This document shows positions 11,164 to 22,617 of a stretch of DNA of 64,000 bases, piece by piece. The first letter of the stretch is position 1, and every line of letters starts with the position of its first letter. This stretch comes from Pardosa pseudoannulata (lineage: Eukaryota > Arthropoda > Arachnida > Araneae > Lycosidae). The notes beneath the pieces were generated by a model that saw only the letters and a program-made list of their open reading frames with translations, searched no databases and was not told the DNA's origin. The position numbers and the translations under genes were made by a program. The stretch lies in assembly GCA_032207245.1 (NCBI GenBank), contig CM063506.1:19954075-20018074 (forward strand). Direction: 5' to 3'.

Positions 11164-14042
11164 GGGTTATTCCATGTGAAATCAACACAATTTTAGAACA
11201 AATTCTACCTGACCCCCTCTAATTTTGATTAAATTTGGTATAGTAAGTGACTTCATGGTAATAAAGAAAATACCCAAATATTATGTTCAAATAATAATTG
11301 GTTGGGGAGTTATAAGGCTTTAAAGTTGCCAGATTTGTCTAAAAAATACGCTATCAGCATATTTTTAAATTACACTTGCTACTCACCTAATTAAGCTAGA
11401 GATATGTGCAAGGTGTTATTTTAAACCTTTTTTAATGGGCTTTCATATGATATACAACACATGATGACTTGAAATTTTTTTTAAAAATTTAAATTTAAAT
11501 TAAAATTTAAAATTTAAATTTCTTGAAAAGCCAAGTTTTTAAAATTTTGAAAAAAATCTCAAAAATTGCTTATATTATTGTTAATTAATCCTCAAAGTTT
11601 CATGTTGGGATCATAATGGGATCACAAGCTACAAAAGTTTTTTGTTTGATATATTTACTATTGCAATAACGAAAATGAGAACATGCATTCATTACTTTTA
11701 ATCTAACTCAGCTTTATAGGATGGCATTAATGTTTACACACTACCTTATCAACATATACTCTAGTAAATAGTACATTTAACATTTGTGAAGATTTTAGAA
11801 TGAAGAAAAATCATTAAAGTGCATTACTTTTGATGGATGGTGCTACTTATTTAGTTGAAACTGGTAGAAAGCTTTATGTGTTTTGAGAATTTCTACTTCA
11901 GAAAGAATATACATTGGTCCTGTTAGAGTTAAAGGATTCACCTTACACATAACATCTGAAATTGGAATTCATAGTACATCTGGCTTCATATATTGTGACA
12001 TAGTACATTGGGATTATAATGGGATCACAAGCTATAAAATACCAAATTAGCTTCCATTAACACATGGAAAAATTAACACATACAAGGACTGCCTTGCTAT
12101 GATGATTTGTAATCCAGCATCAGTCAGCTGCCACATGGGAGAGTGTACATCATGTTCTGGAACTACATAATTAAAAACCATACTTGATGAAACATTCGAT
12201 GAAAATATGGTGGAAAAGGTCATTTTCAATCAGTGGATTTCTGTTGATAGGAGCACTTTAGAAACAATACAAAAGTCAGCATCAGAATTTATTGACTTAT
12301 TTTGTGAGAAAATGTCTGTATTAGTTTATCATTACTTTGTGGTGAAACAACAAAATTCATTTATAAACAATATAAAAGGAAATTTAAAAGATTAAGAGTT
12401 TGTAGTTCTTGATTTTGCTGAAAATTACTTATTTGTTATACAGGATGAGGCCCAGAGCTGCCACTGGACTGTTCAATCTACAACTCACCCATTTGTTGTA
12501 TATTACAAAGGGAAGTTTGGAATTGACCACTTTACATACATTGTAATTTAAGACTGTTTGGAGCCCAATACAGTAGCAGTTTACTGTTTTCAAAAGAAGC
12601 TTATTACTTTTTTTAAGACAGAATTTAAAAAAAAGTGCAAGGAAAATATTTTATTTCTCAGATGGGTCATCTGCACAATATATGAATAAGAAAAACTTTG
12701 CCAATTTATGCTTACATAAGGAAGATTTTGGCATTGAGGCAGAATGGCATTTTTGGATAACTGCTCATGGTAAAGGACCTTGTGATGGGGTAGGAGGTAC
12801 ACTCAAGAGTTAGCGGCTTCAGCAAGCCTACAACGGCCATATAAAAATCAAATACTTACACCACAACAACTTTTTAACTGGGCACAGGAATACATTTTGT
12901 TTTTCAACCCAAGAAGAACATGTTTCTACAGCTATATTTCTAGATGACCAATTTAAAAATACTTTTGCAATTCCTGGGACTCAGATATATGCTTTTATAC
13001 CCACAGAATTAAAAACAAAAGTCTTTGAGAAGACATTTTCCTTTTCACAAGATTTATTGATGCAAACTGTGATAGCATCACAATAAAAGCTTCTATTTGC
13101 TGATATAAATGGCTATATTACTGCTGTTTATAATTGCAAGTGGTGGCTTACATTTATGTTAAGAGAAAGAAGAGAAAAACTCTGAAGAGGTAAAAGTGAC
13201 ATTCCTTCACTCATCTGGACCATCACCATCTTTTTTTTATATCTATATAAGCCAGATGTACTATGGATTCCAATTTCAGATGTTATGTGTAAGGTGGATC
13301 CTTTAACTCTAACAGGAACAATGTATATTCTTTCTGAAGTAGAAATTCTCAAAACACATAAAGCTTTCTACTAGTTTCAACTAAATAAGTAGCACCATCC
13401 CTCAAAAGTAATGCACTTTAATAATTTTTCTTCATTCTAAAATCTTCACAAATGTTAAATGTACTATTTACTAGAGTATATGTTGATAAGGTAGTGTGTA
13501 AACATTAATGCCATCCTATACAGCTGAGTTAGATTAAAAGTAATGAATACATGTTCTCATTTTCGTTATTCCAATAGCAAATATATCAAACAAAAAACTT
13601 TTGTAGCTTGTGATCCCATTATGATCCCAACATGAAACTTTGAGGATTAATTAACAATAATATGAGCAATTTTTGAGATTTTTTTCAAAATTTTAAAAAC
13701 TTGGCTTTTTGAGAAATTTAAATTTTAATTTAAATTTAAAAAAATTTCAAGTCATCATGTGTTGTATATCATATGAAAGCCCATTAAAAAAGGTTTAAAA
13801 TAACACCTTGCACATATCTCTAGCTTAATTAGGTGAGTAGCAAGTGTAATTTAAAGGTATGCCAATAGTGTATTTTTTAGACAAATCTGGCAACTTTAAA
13901 GCCTTATAACTCCCAAACCAATTATTATTTGAACATAAGATTTGGGGATTTTATTACCATGAAGTCCCTTACTATACCAAATTTAATCAAAATTGGAGGG
14001 GGTCAGGTAGAAACCTTGTGTTGATTTGGTATGGAATTACCC
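11164..14042 (+). mobile_element. 2.9-kb DNA transposon with about 800-bp inverted arms and TAAA target duplication
   Basis: Outer ends are GGGTTATTCCAT on the left and GGGTAATTCCAT on the right (inverted), with TAAA on both sides (11160-11163 and 14043-14046). The arms, about 11164-11985 and 13250-14042, are inverted copies of each other with scattered changes. The centre holds a broken transposase-like gene read left to right (see 12096-13372), whose C-terminal codons lie inside the right arm. The left arm is therefore an inverted copy of the element's own 3' part. A 4-bp duplication and long arms would fit Sola-type elements among others; I cannot assign the superfamily firmly. A miniature relative is at 50876-51190. 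Confidence 0.8.
12096..13372 (+). pseudogene. Broken transposase-like gene of the long-arm element
   Basis: Conceptual translation in changing frames gives a protein-like series. It begins with a cysteine-rich piece (ACLICNPASVSCHMGECTSC) and then VSVDRSTLETI-like residues. Next come a piece with DFAENYLFVIQDEAQ and HPFVVYYKGKFG, and a GGT-type motif region before ASLQRPYKNQILTPQQLFNW. The end is SFFYLYKPDVLWIPISDVMC followed by VDPLTLTG-type residues and a stop. Several stops and frameshifts break it, and the N-terminal third is missing. I recognise the general pattern of a widespread metazoan transposon-encoded protein with acidic catalytic residues, but cannot name the family with certainty. 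The C-terminal codons lie inside the right inverted arm. Confidence 0.6.
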
Positions 14043-14506
14043 TAAAATAATTGAGTTAGAAAACAAAATTTCGGTCTTTAATAATTTTATTCCTACTTCC
14101 ACAACCAAAAAACAGATATACATATACAAATTATGTTTATTTTTTGGTTATGAGTATTATTAATACCGAAGTTCAGCACGTCTATAGAAATTGTATTAAT
14201 TCTTAAAACTGTAAGATTCACAGCGGCACTATTATAGACTGTACTTTTGATTTGGTTTATGAAAGTGAAATAGTTTTCTTGCATTTAAGGTTTTAGTGGT
14301 ACCTGGATTTAGTCGTATACCTTTTGTTTAAACCATAATTGTTGGATTACATTTTGGGGTCTTTTGCCTTCTTGATTTGCTAAAATTTCTAGCTTTAGCC
14401 CCCTATACAAACCCACATGGAAAGGGGTTCGTATGGCACTATCCACTCACCTCTAAATTATATTATTTAGACAGAAATTTTCCTCTCTTAATTACATATG
14501 TTTGTA
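14043..14506. other. Spacer between two transposons
   Basis: AT-rich. The only longer frame (about 60 codons, - strand) shows no domain. Nothing else is seen. Confidence 0.4.
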
Positions 14507-15176
14507 CAAGGTTCGTACGGTGCTTAAAAACTGCTTAATTTCGAAATGCCTTTTTAAGGCCTTAAAGAGTGCTTAATTTTCCCCTAAAGTCCTTATTTTT
14601 TTTTTTTCGCCGATAGTTTTTATTTGAATATTTCGAAATCGTAAAAGGTCGCTCGGAATTAATCGTTCGGTGTGAATGAAATCAGACACTGCACTCTCCT
14701 TTTTTTCCTTTTTTCTATAAATCTCTCCGTTATTCCTTATTTTACGGCATTCCTCCTCTTTTTTTTTTTTTTTTTTTTTTTTGGCTATTCCCGACTTTTA
14801 TTTCCTTTTTCTTTAGGTCATTCACTCCTTTTATTCGTTTTTTCAATTCTCAACATTTACGGAGTTATGTAATGGTGATTACACACATCGTCTTTCCCAT
14901 GTTTTGATAACATCTATGTTTTTCTAACATTTTTTTTCTGTGGGATATTCACCTCCTCCCCCCCCCCTCGAAAAAAAAAGTTAGGCTATTTATTGGCGGT
15001 ACAGGGGTTTGAAAGTTAGCAAATAACGATCAAAATGTCAAAACCAAAGGGGGAACGAATTTTTCGATTGTAGTGTCGAGAAATATGTTTAACCCGTTTC
15101 TGAACCCAAGAGGGGGAAAAAACCGTTACTCCGACCCTGTGCGCTTAAAAATGGACTGACATATCTAATATTGAAT

Positions 15177-15380
15177 TCAGGGATGATTCTGATCCGAACG
15201 TTTTTTGTAGGTTTGTTCTAAAAAAACAGATTTTTTCGGAAATAAACAAAAAATAAAGGAAGGAAGAAGCCATTTTTTTTATTTCACATATGTATAGATT
15301 TTGACGATAATCTGAAAGTTTTCTGTCTTTTTTTTCATCCTTTTTCTCTTTGCCGCGTCCACAATTTTTTTCTAACAAAG
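15177..15380 (+). repeat. Truncated copy of the GTGATTCTGA MITE
   Basis: It begins TCAGGGATGATTCTGATCCG. It then follows the left 220 bp of the 8777-9365 element in order (GTTCTAAAAA, TTTTCGG, CTGTCTTTTTT, TTTTTCTCTTTG). The right end is missing. Confidence 0.5.
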
Positions 15381-15930
15381 AATAGGAAAGTATTATCAGT
15401 CGATGCTCGCAACACGTGATTCAAGGTCAAAAAACCGTGTGACGCAGTATAAATGAAACATATAGAACTTGTGTGGTTCTAGTTATAAAAGTACAACTAA
15501 GCTGTAATTCTATGTTTTTGGTAAAAAAACAAACGTTTTCTAGATTTCGATTCCAGAAAATGCGCATTTTTTAATGAACCATTATAGTTAAGAGTGCGAT
15601 CATAATATGGTGCTCTCATACGGTAGAATTATGTTTTAACAACCAGCGTACTTTATAGATATCTCCTGAACTCACGTGCATGTAGACCGATCGTAATACT
15701 GTTTTATATATCGGTATTTTTTTAATATCGCGGTAACAGTATTGAGATTCCAATCCCTCCAATAGTTATTTCAAACGGTACTTTATCTTATTGACTGAAT
15801 TTTCTGTTATGGGCAGTGTCTGTGAGAAAATGACACTGTTGCAAATAACTTACTAAATTTTAGATATGCACGGAAGTTTTTTGTTGAAAAATCAGCACTT
15901 TTTTAACGGCAATCCCGATAAAAATCAGCC

Positions 15931-16080
15931 CTATAGCTGAATCGGTAGGACGCGGCCACGGGTTCGAATCCCGCTCTTTGTTCGTAGCCGTTCAGAATCG
16001 TAGTAATTAAGTAGCAAATTCCGATATCTTTAGCCGTCGGGTAACACAAAAGAAAACTCTAGCGCTCTCAGACCAAACTA
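15931..16080 (+). repeat. SINE family 1 copy with a shortened head
   Basis: The A-box-like TAGCTGAATCGGTAGGACG runs almost directly into the B box GGGTTCGAATCCCGC, so the anticodon-arm region is deleted. The body (TCGTAGCCGTTCAGAATCG) and tail (AGCGCTCTCAGACCAAAC) follow. Confidence 0.7.
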
Positions 16081-16189
16081 AATGGTTATAAATCTGTTAG
16101 TCTAAAGTACAATTCGAACCCCCTGGCTCAAATACCGAAAAAAATCCCGTCCTATTCGATCATCGGCCCAAAATATTACTATTTAAAAA

Positions 16190-17830
16190 AAATTTTTTAA
16201 CTGTCCACTTAAAAAATAGCCTTATACAGTGCATATATTATTTATATGAGTTTTTAGACATTGATTAAAATTAAATCTAATGATAATTATTGTATCTTTC
16301 CAAATTATTAAGGTACAGATTTTATTGCTATTTCAGAAATTCTGCAGTCACAAAATTAAAAATTTGTTTATAGAAATGTCTTCTAAAAATTTGATATCTA
16401 AAATGCGCATTGATATATATATATATTTTAAAGTAGGATATTTGAGACACTTCTGATTTGAATCTGTTTTCAATATTTTTTGACTCGAGTGATTGTTTAT
16501 ATTAGTAAAAATTATTTAGCTTCTAGTATATTTCATACTTAGGTACTTGTTTTTGCATTATGTAAATATATTTTTAAATTGTTTTTAACTTTCCGTTTTT
16601 CCTTCTTCATTTTCCTCCTTTTTCCCCTCTAATATTTAACATCTGGGTCTGCTACTTTTATTAAAAATTTTTTGAAATTGTCCATTTAAAAAACATAGAC
16701 TTATACTGTATTTTTTAAACCATTAATTATAAATCAATCTAAGAAAAATTAATAGAATTTTACAAACTAGTTAAAAACAAATTTTAATGTTACAAAATTT
16801 CTAAGTTTTGTTTAGAAGTGCATTTTAAAGCTTTGCTATTTGAAATGACTTTTAAATTATTGGTGTACTGTTGGAATCCGTATTTTAACAAACCTGCTTA
16901 TAACAAATGAAAATTTTGACCTCATGATTTTCCTTTTGTTTGCATGCTAATTTATCCATAAATGGTGAATATCCATTTTATACATTTATAGTGAATCTTA
17001 GGAATGAGGTAGAAGGATCCTTTTTTTCATTTACTAAGTTTTTTTTCTTCATTTTTTATAAAACTTTTTTCCAGTTATGAAAAGATTTAAATATATGTGT
17101 CTAGATTTAAAAACAAAGTGCTTGAAATTAATAACATCTTGTTCACCTGCTCAAGGAAACAAAATGTTTTTCGTTGTATAAGACAAAGAAATTCCTTACA
17201 CTATCTTGATACTGGCATCACATCTGTAGAAGATTATAAATTAATTCAATATTAAAATAGTAAGCAATAACTAGTTTTGCATTTGTCTATGGTCATTCGA
17301 ATAGGTGATCCATCTGTTGTTTGGTTTTAGTCAGTTAAGATCATTAAAGATAATATTTTTATAAATCTTATATATGTAAATCTTATATAATATGTAATCT
17401 TATGTAAATCTTATACAAGTTATAATTTTCTGAGATCTAATATTAAAGAGTAGAAAAGGTTTTTAAAGGTTCTTTAAGAACCTTTCTTCTAAGGTTTCTT
17501 CTAAAGTTAAGTCCAACAAACAATATGGTTCCTCAAAGTTTAATATAATAAAGTTCAACTGTATTGGTGAATTTATTTATTTTTTTAACTAGGCAAATTG
17601 GAGAAGCATCTGATTTGAATCTGTTTTAATTTTTTTTTTACTAGGAAACTTAAGTACTTGTTTATATTGAATAAAAGTTATTTAGATAGTTTCATATTTC
17701 ATATTTAGGCACTTGTTTTTGTATTAAGTAAATCAGAACGTTAATTTTTAATAGTTATTCAACTACCTTTTTTTTTTTGCATTTTTCTCCTTTTTTAACC
17801 AAAATTTTGACTTCTGTGTCTGTGAAATGC
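16190..17830. repeat. Old internal direct duplication
   Basis: Two segments recur in the same order. A TGTCCACTTAAAAAATAG-type stretch at 16200 recurs at 16680. A CTTCTGATTTGAATCTGTTT stretch with a CTTAGGTACTTGTTTTTG end at 16450-16565 recurs at 17605-17730. The spacings differ (about 480 and 1160 bp), so the second copy holds an extra 700 bp. Confidence 0.55.
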
Positions 17831-17984
17831 AATGATTTCTCACTTAGACACACTCTCTTTTGTTCATGTTTTTGTTGAACCTGATGTAATAAGCATTATT
17901 TTATCTGATATGTTTCTGATAAGAGGTGCTTAAAAAGTTTGAATGGTGCTTAATTTTTTCCATTAAAAAAGTGTATGAACCATG

Positions 17985-19349
17985 TTGTATGAATTATTGT
18001 GGTATATAATAATTGTGATACATAACGATATTCTGAAGCGTATGAAAATATTTTAGGCCTCATTACATTCGTAGCAAAACTTTAAATTTTCATCTTGGAA
18101 AAAGTTGGACTTCCTCCGAAATTTTCTGAATACTGCCTTTCTTAAGTTGTCTTTTCTAGAAAGATCGTATATCTCTTCTTACAGATCAGTATGGACATGG
18201 TCTGCCTATAAACCTTTTTCCATTCTGTGTTCTCTTTGCAATTGTTCTTCAATTGGCTAGTTTTTGAAATCCTCATCTGAACAATCAGTTACTCCATTTC
18301 AATTTAAGCCTGCCCCTCCTCTTGTCCCCAATAGTTTGAGTTTGACGATCTTAACCCATTGGTGACCAAGTCATTTCTGCAGAATCTAAATTGGTGAATA
18401 TCGTAAATCTAAGTTATTGTGGACTCCTGGGAGTTATTGAAATACGTAATTCAGACAACTTGTAATATTACAGCCTGTCATCGTGAAGAATTAGCTAAGA
18501 TTTTCAACATAATACGATGCCATTTACGAAAAAAGGGAAACTGCGTGATAATAGACTCCCTAAACTCTCTAGTTTTTTGTGTCATGGACTCGCGAATTCA
18601 CCAATATCTTTCCCTTTTCCTATTTATTTGTTTTATTTCTCGCTTGCTCCTATTCATGAAAGAAACTTAGAAATGACGGGCTCAGCCCATAGATTTCTGT
18701 TGATCTATTTACTGAAGAGTGATAGCAGATTTATTTAGCATCACATGTGTACACAGTACTGTAAAGGAAAACTTTGTAATTGACAGTCCTTTAATCCCGA
18801 TGTCGATCAACATACATGCCGAAAAACTAAATTTCTGTATGAAAATCAAAAAATTCTAAAATACCAGCCCAATTAAATTACGTCTAATAGCAGATGATAT
18901 GATAGATTACATATGATAGTAAAATTTGGTAAATTGTTTATCTACCTGAGATGAAAAGGAAAACGGATTCCAAGAAAACATTAAAATTCTACAAACTACT
19001 TTTTAGATGCTATTAAAAAAAAGAGACGGCATTTATAGGTTTAAAGTCCATAAGAAGGAACCATTCCGCAAATGTGATCAGCAAATTTCAGCATTTAATT
19101 TTTCAAAATTTGATTATGTCTGATTGTCTGATGTTATGTTTAATTGTATGATTTAAAATTGTATTCGTGTCTCCATAAATACAAACTTTTCTGGGTCCCC
19201 ACCTCCTTCACAAAAAATATTTAAACGCTCCTTCTTCCATAATAGTTAATTATATTAAATATTAAATATTTTATAAAACTTAAATATTAAATATTTTATA
19301 AAATAGTGTTGCATGTTAAGTATAATTATTTTATAAACACCTACCTATC
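17985..19349. other. Intergenic stretch without recognised features
   Basis: Mixed composition. Overlapping frames of 83 and 73 codons near 18419-18738 show no domain. Short AT-rich TATTAAATATTTTATAAAA repeats lie at 19255-19305. Confidence 0.4.
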
Positions 19350-19351
19350 TA

Positions 19352-20841
19352 CACTCATGTCCATAAATTAAGGATAATGAAGTTCAGGCAATGAAAGAGA
19401 CAAAAGCAAAAGAAATTTGACTTATTTGTAAAGTCTATTTATTAAACAAAAGGTAAAGAGCAAAAAAGATGTTATATGTGTGACATAATTAATAAAAATT
19501 GCGATTTTTACTTTTAAAAAAGAACCTATTTACAGAAAACAGTATAACATGGTTAGTATGATGGTTAATACGGAGTATGTCTCCCGGACGATGCAATACA
19601 AGCGTTACAACGCCTACGCATGCTGAGTATCAGGTTATCAATCTGATCTTGGGGAAAATTACACCACTCATCAAGCAATGCCCTCCGAAGTTCCGATAGA
19701 CAGTTGGGAGGGGGTTGACGGGCTGCAATTCGTCGGCCAAGCATGTCCCACACATGCTCTATTGGATTCAAGTCCGGTGAGTATGCTGGCCAATCCATAC
19801 GGGTGATATCCTCCGATTTAAGATATTCGTCTACAATGTTTGCACGGTGAGGTCGGGCGTTGTCATCCATATACAGAAATTAAGGACCCATGGCGCCCCG
19901 AAACAAACGTACATGTTGTTCCAGAATGACATCCCGATAGATGTGGCCTGTCATCGTTACACTCTGAACATGCAGGTCAGTTCTGGAACCAAGAATAATT
20001 CCTCCCCAAACGAGCCATCCTGCACCACCGTAACGGTGTCGTTCAATGGTGTTCTCTTGGTGGTAACGGGTACCTGGCGCTCTCCATATGAAAGTCCGGA
20101 GAGAATCAGAATGTAAACTGAACCTGGACTGGTCGGAAAACATCACACAAGACCACTGTTGCGGTATCCACAATGCATGCTCTCTAGCCCAGCATAATCG
20201 CAGGCGACAGTGAGTTGCGGTAAGGGGAACACATCTGACAGGCCTACGAGCATATAGACTAATGTTCCCTAAGCGTCTGTACACGGTCTGCCTTGAAACT
20301 GTCGTACCGGTAGATGAAGAGAGCTGACGAGACAGGTCTGATGCTGTGCTCCGTCTGTTTCTTTTGGCAGTAACTGCCAAATACCGGTCATCATTCGGCG
20401 TAGTAACTCGGGGGCGACCTGTGCTGTAACATCTACTCACATTACCATCATGTTTGAATCGTTGCCAAAGCCTGGAGATGACACTGGGCGATTCCAAGTT
20501 CCTCGGATACTTCCAGCTGGGTACGTCCACATTCCTGTCGTCCGATAATTCTACCACGTAAAAAATCATCCAAATGCTTCCTTTGTGCCATAACTATGCG
20601 GTTATTGCACTGAAAAGCTTTTAAAGCGCTTGTGAACAATTTTACTTCTTTGCTACCATTCCTTATATACCCCTTTCATACACTCTCGTCATTGTGACGT
20701 ACTATCCGCGCCCTCTGGTGGTTTCATGCAATTTGCATATTCTTCTTCAAGATGTGTGTGATAATTCTACAGGTGAAATTTTTATTTTAGAGCTCAATTT
20801 CTGTGTGATTCTGAATTATCCTTAATTTATGGACATGAGTG
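19352..20841 (-). mobile_element. Tc1-like transposon with intact 27-bp inverted ends
   Basis: Both ends read CACTCATGTCCATAAATTAA followed by GGATAAT, a perfect 27-bp inverted repeat. The flanks are TA (19350-19351 and 20842-20843), the Tc1/mariner target duplication. The length of 1490 bp is normal for the group. The transposase on the - strand is broken (next entry). The perfect ends mean the element could still be mobilised by an active relative. Confidence 0.92.
19565..20591 (-). pseudogene. Tc1-like transposase, one frameshift and one stop
   Basis: Tc1 transposases cut and paste their element using an RNase-H-like fold with two Asp and one Glu. The start is MAQRKHLDDFLRGRIIG at 20591, giving a 342-codon span, normal for the family. 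An N-terminal HTH region (DFLRGRIIG...ELGIAQ) is followed by GRPRVTTPNDDRY. Then come the catalytic region with SDQSRF (first Asp) and VWGGI, MDDNARPH (second Asp), and SPDLNPIEHVWD (Glu). There are two lesions: a frame change near 20488 after GIAQ, and one in-frame stop at 19880-19882 just before the second Asp. All three catalytic residues are still encoded. Confidence 0.9.
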
Positions 20842-21302
20842 TATTTAAGAATCACAAAGTAGAAATCAACTACTGCTATCAAATGTAGTAAAATAATGTT
20901 AATTAAAAGCTTAATAAGCATAATATTAATAAAATATTAAAAAATAAAGCTGATGAAGTTTTAACGATTTGTTAAGGTTGGGTACCAATTCTGTTAACAT
21001 CATTTGTAAATCTCCACGTTCAGTATTGTTCTAAGACTGTCAACTAGCTATTGCCCTGAGTCCACGTGCAGCCAAATACGATGAAGAAAATGCAATTATT
21101 AGATAAAATTTTTGTTCTTTATCCAAGGGATGGCAAACGGCAACGTGTAGTAAAATTCAAGAAATTTATAATTGAAAAATATTGTATTTATTATAATAAA
21201 TACAATACTATTTAACTGATTTAATAATTATTTTTTATAACTATCGTGCATATTTTTATAAATATATCACGTGGTCGGCACCTATGATTGCCTTGTGGTT
21301 TT

Positions 21303-21488
21303 TAAGGGTGCTACCATATTGTGGTCGAGATATATCACACACACTTCCGCTTCATAATGTCGCCAGAGATAAGAATTTGGTACAATAAATTCCCCTTTCT
21401 GTCGCATCATAATGACGACTTCTGACATTATTATGACGTGTATGTCCCCTGTAAAATATCTCGACTGCAATATGATAGCACCCTTAGT
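21303..21488. mobile_element. 186-bp foldback MITE
   Basis: The left arm TAAGGGTGCTACCATATTGT continues GGTCGAGATAT. It pairs with the right arm, whose reverse complement reads TAAGGGTGCTATCATATTGC then AGTCGAGATAT. The arms are about 31 bp with three mismatches. A clear target duplication is not visible. The 62-codon - strand frame across it is spurious. Confidence 0.65.
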
Positions 21489-22109
21489 GACAAATGGGTA
21501 TACATTAAATTTGGCTCATCACTGACATTCAGGTGCTTTTTGGCCGCGACTGAAATCAGTAGATACTCTATTGGGTTGGACATTTAACATACCCCGTTAT
21601 ATTGTGTCTGTACTCAGAGTATCAAAATTTCTTTTGTGGTTAAAAGGTTCTTAAAGTTTGTAAGGAAATATAATGAAGTTTGCTTTTGCCTTTTCAATAC
21701 ATTGTGTAACCTTTAGGTAGTTCGGTTTCTAATCATGAATATCTCTCTTTTTCTTTCCTAGACCAATAGCCTGACGAGGAGGATCAAATCATATATATGT
21801 TTAATTGAATGAGGTAGAAAACTAAACTTTGTTGTCGATATAAAATAGAATTACTGTTCAGTAAATAAGTAAATTTTTAGGCGACCACCACCTTCCTTCT
21901 TCGACTCATTCGTCCAGATATTTCAAGGTGGATCGACTATAGCATAACGTAACATTATCTGCTTTGTCATTTGCATTCATTATACGGGTGTCCAACTCTG
22001 TACAACCAGATTCGTTGTTTAGAATAGTTTTCAAGAAAAATTCGAAAGAATATGAATGACGTGATATCTAGTTTACGGAAGAAAAAAAAACCTTTATTCG
22101 AAGCAGGAA

Positions 22110-22364
22110 TATTATTAATCGCGTACAGGCCTTGCCACCACTATCTCCAGACCTGTCCTCTTTGGATTTCTTCCTATGGGGCCATCGGAAGGAATTGGTT
22201 TATCGAGTTTCAGTTACTTCAGAAATAGAGTCAGTTGCTCGTCTTCACGGTGCCTGTACTTTAGTGGATACTACAAGGCTGGAACGTGTGCAGTCAACCA
22301 TTCCACGACGCTCGCATACATGCCACTATATACGCAGACGACATTTCGAACATCTTCCTATTTA
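22110..22364 (+). pseudogene. C-terminal remnant of a Tc1/mariner-type transposase
   Basis: The frame reads LPPLSPDLSSLDFFLWGHRK then ELVYRVSVTSEIESVARLHG and ends HFEHLPI. SPDL-x(3)-DFFLWG is the usual context after the second catalytic Asp in this superfamily. The N-terminal two thirds are absent or unrecognisable, and no inverted ends were matched. Confidence 0.6.
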
Positions 22365-22617
22365 AAATTATACAAATACCAATGCTCATGTTTTGAATAA
22401 AGGTTTTTTTTCCATAAACCTAATATGCGTCATACAATTTCTCGAAAACTATGGGTCATAGAGGTACAGTTCTTTGGTCATTTTTTATGTGTTCGAAACA
22501 ACGAATATCGTTGTGCAGTTTTATCCTATCTTGTTGAGACACATTGTATTTATAGTTAAGAATGTTTCTACGTGTTATAAAACAAATAACATTTCTTTGT
22601 ATTTTGTTTGTTTTTAA

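Larger units (their letters stand above)
14507..17984. mobile_element. hAT-like element of the CTTAAAA type, 5-bp target duplication
   Basis: The left end CAAGGTTCGTACGGTGCTTA and the inverted right end CATGGTTCATACACTTTTTT match the ends of the 5273-6365 element. The flanks are TTGTA on both sides, again a 5-bp repeat. The interior contains a SINE (15931-16080), a truncated MITE (15177-15380), and an old internal duplication (16190-17830). No transposase frame survives. The T-run at 14760-14782 creates a spurious 66-codon frame. Confidence 0.6.
20844..22613. other. Intergenic stretch with a foldback and a transposase remnant
   Basis: Apart from the foldback (21303-21488) and the transposase C-terminal remnant (22110-22364), no feature is seen. 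Confidence 0.4.

Noticed and set aside
14672..14872. 66-codon frame rich in Phe and Leu
   Set aside because: Produced by a T-run of about 23 and flanking T-rich DNA inside a transposon; no domain or codon pattern.
18419..18738. Two overlapping frames of 83 and 73 codons
   Set aside because: Overlapping frames in AT-rich DNA with no similarity to known proteins and no splice context.
20448..20639. 63-codon frame treated as a separate gene
   Set aside because: From residue 17 it is the N-terminus of the broken Tc1 transposase; the first 16 residues are outside the family pattern.
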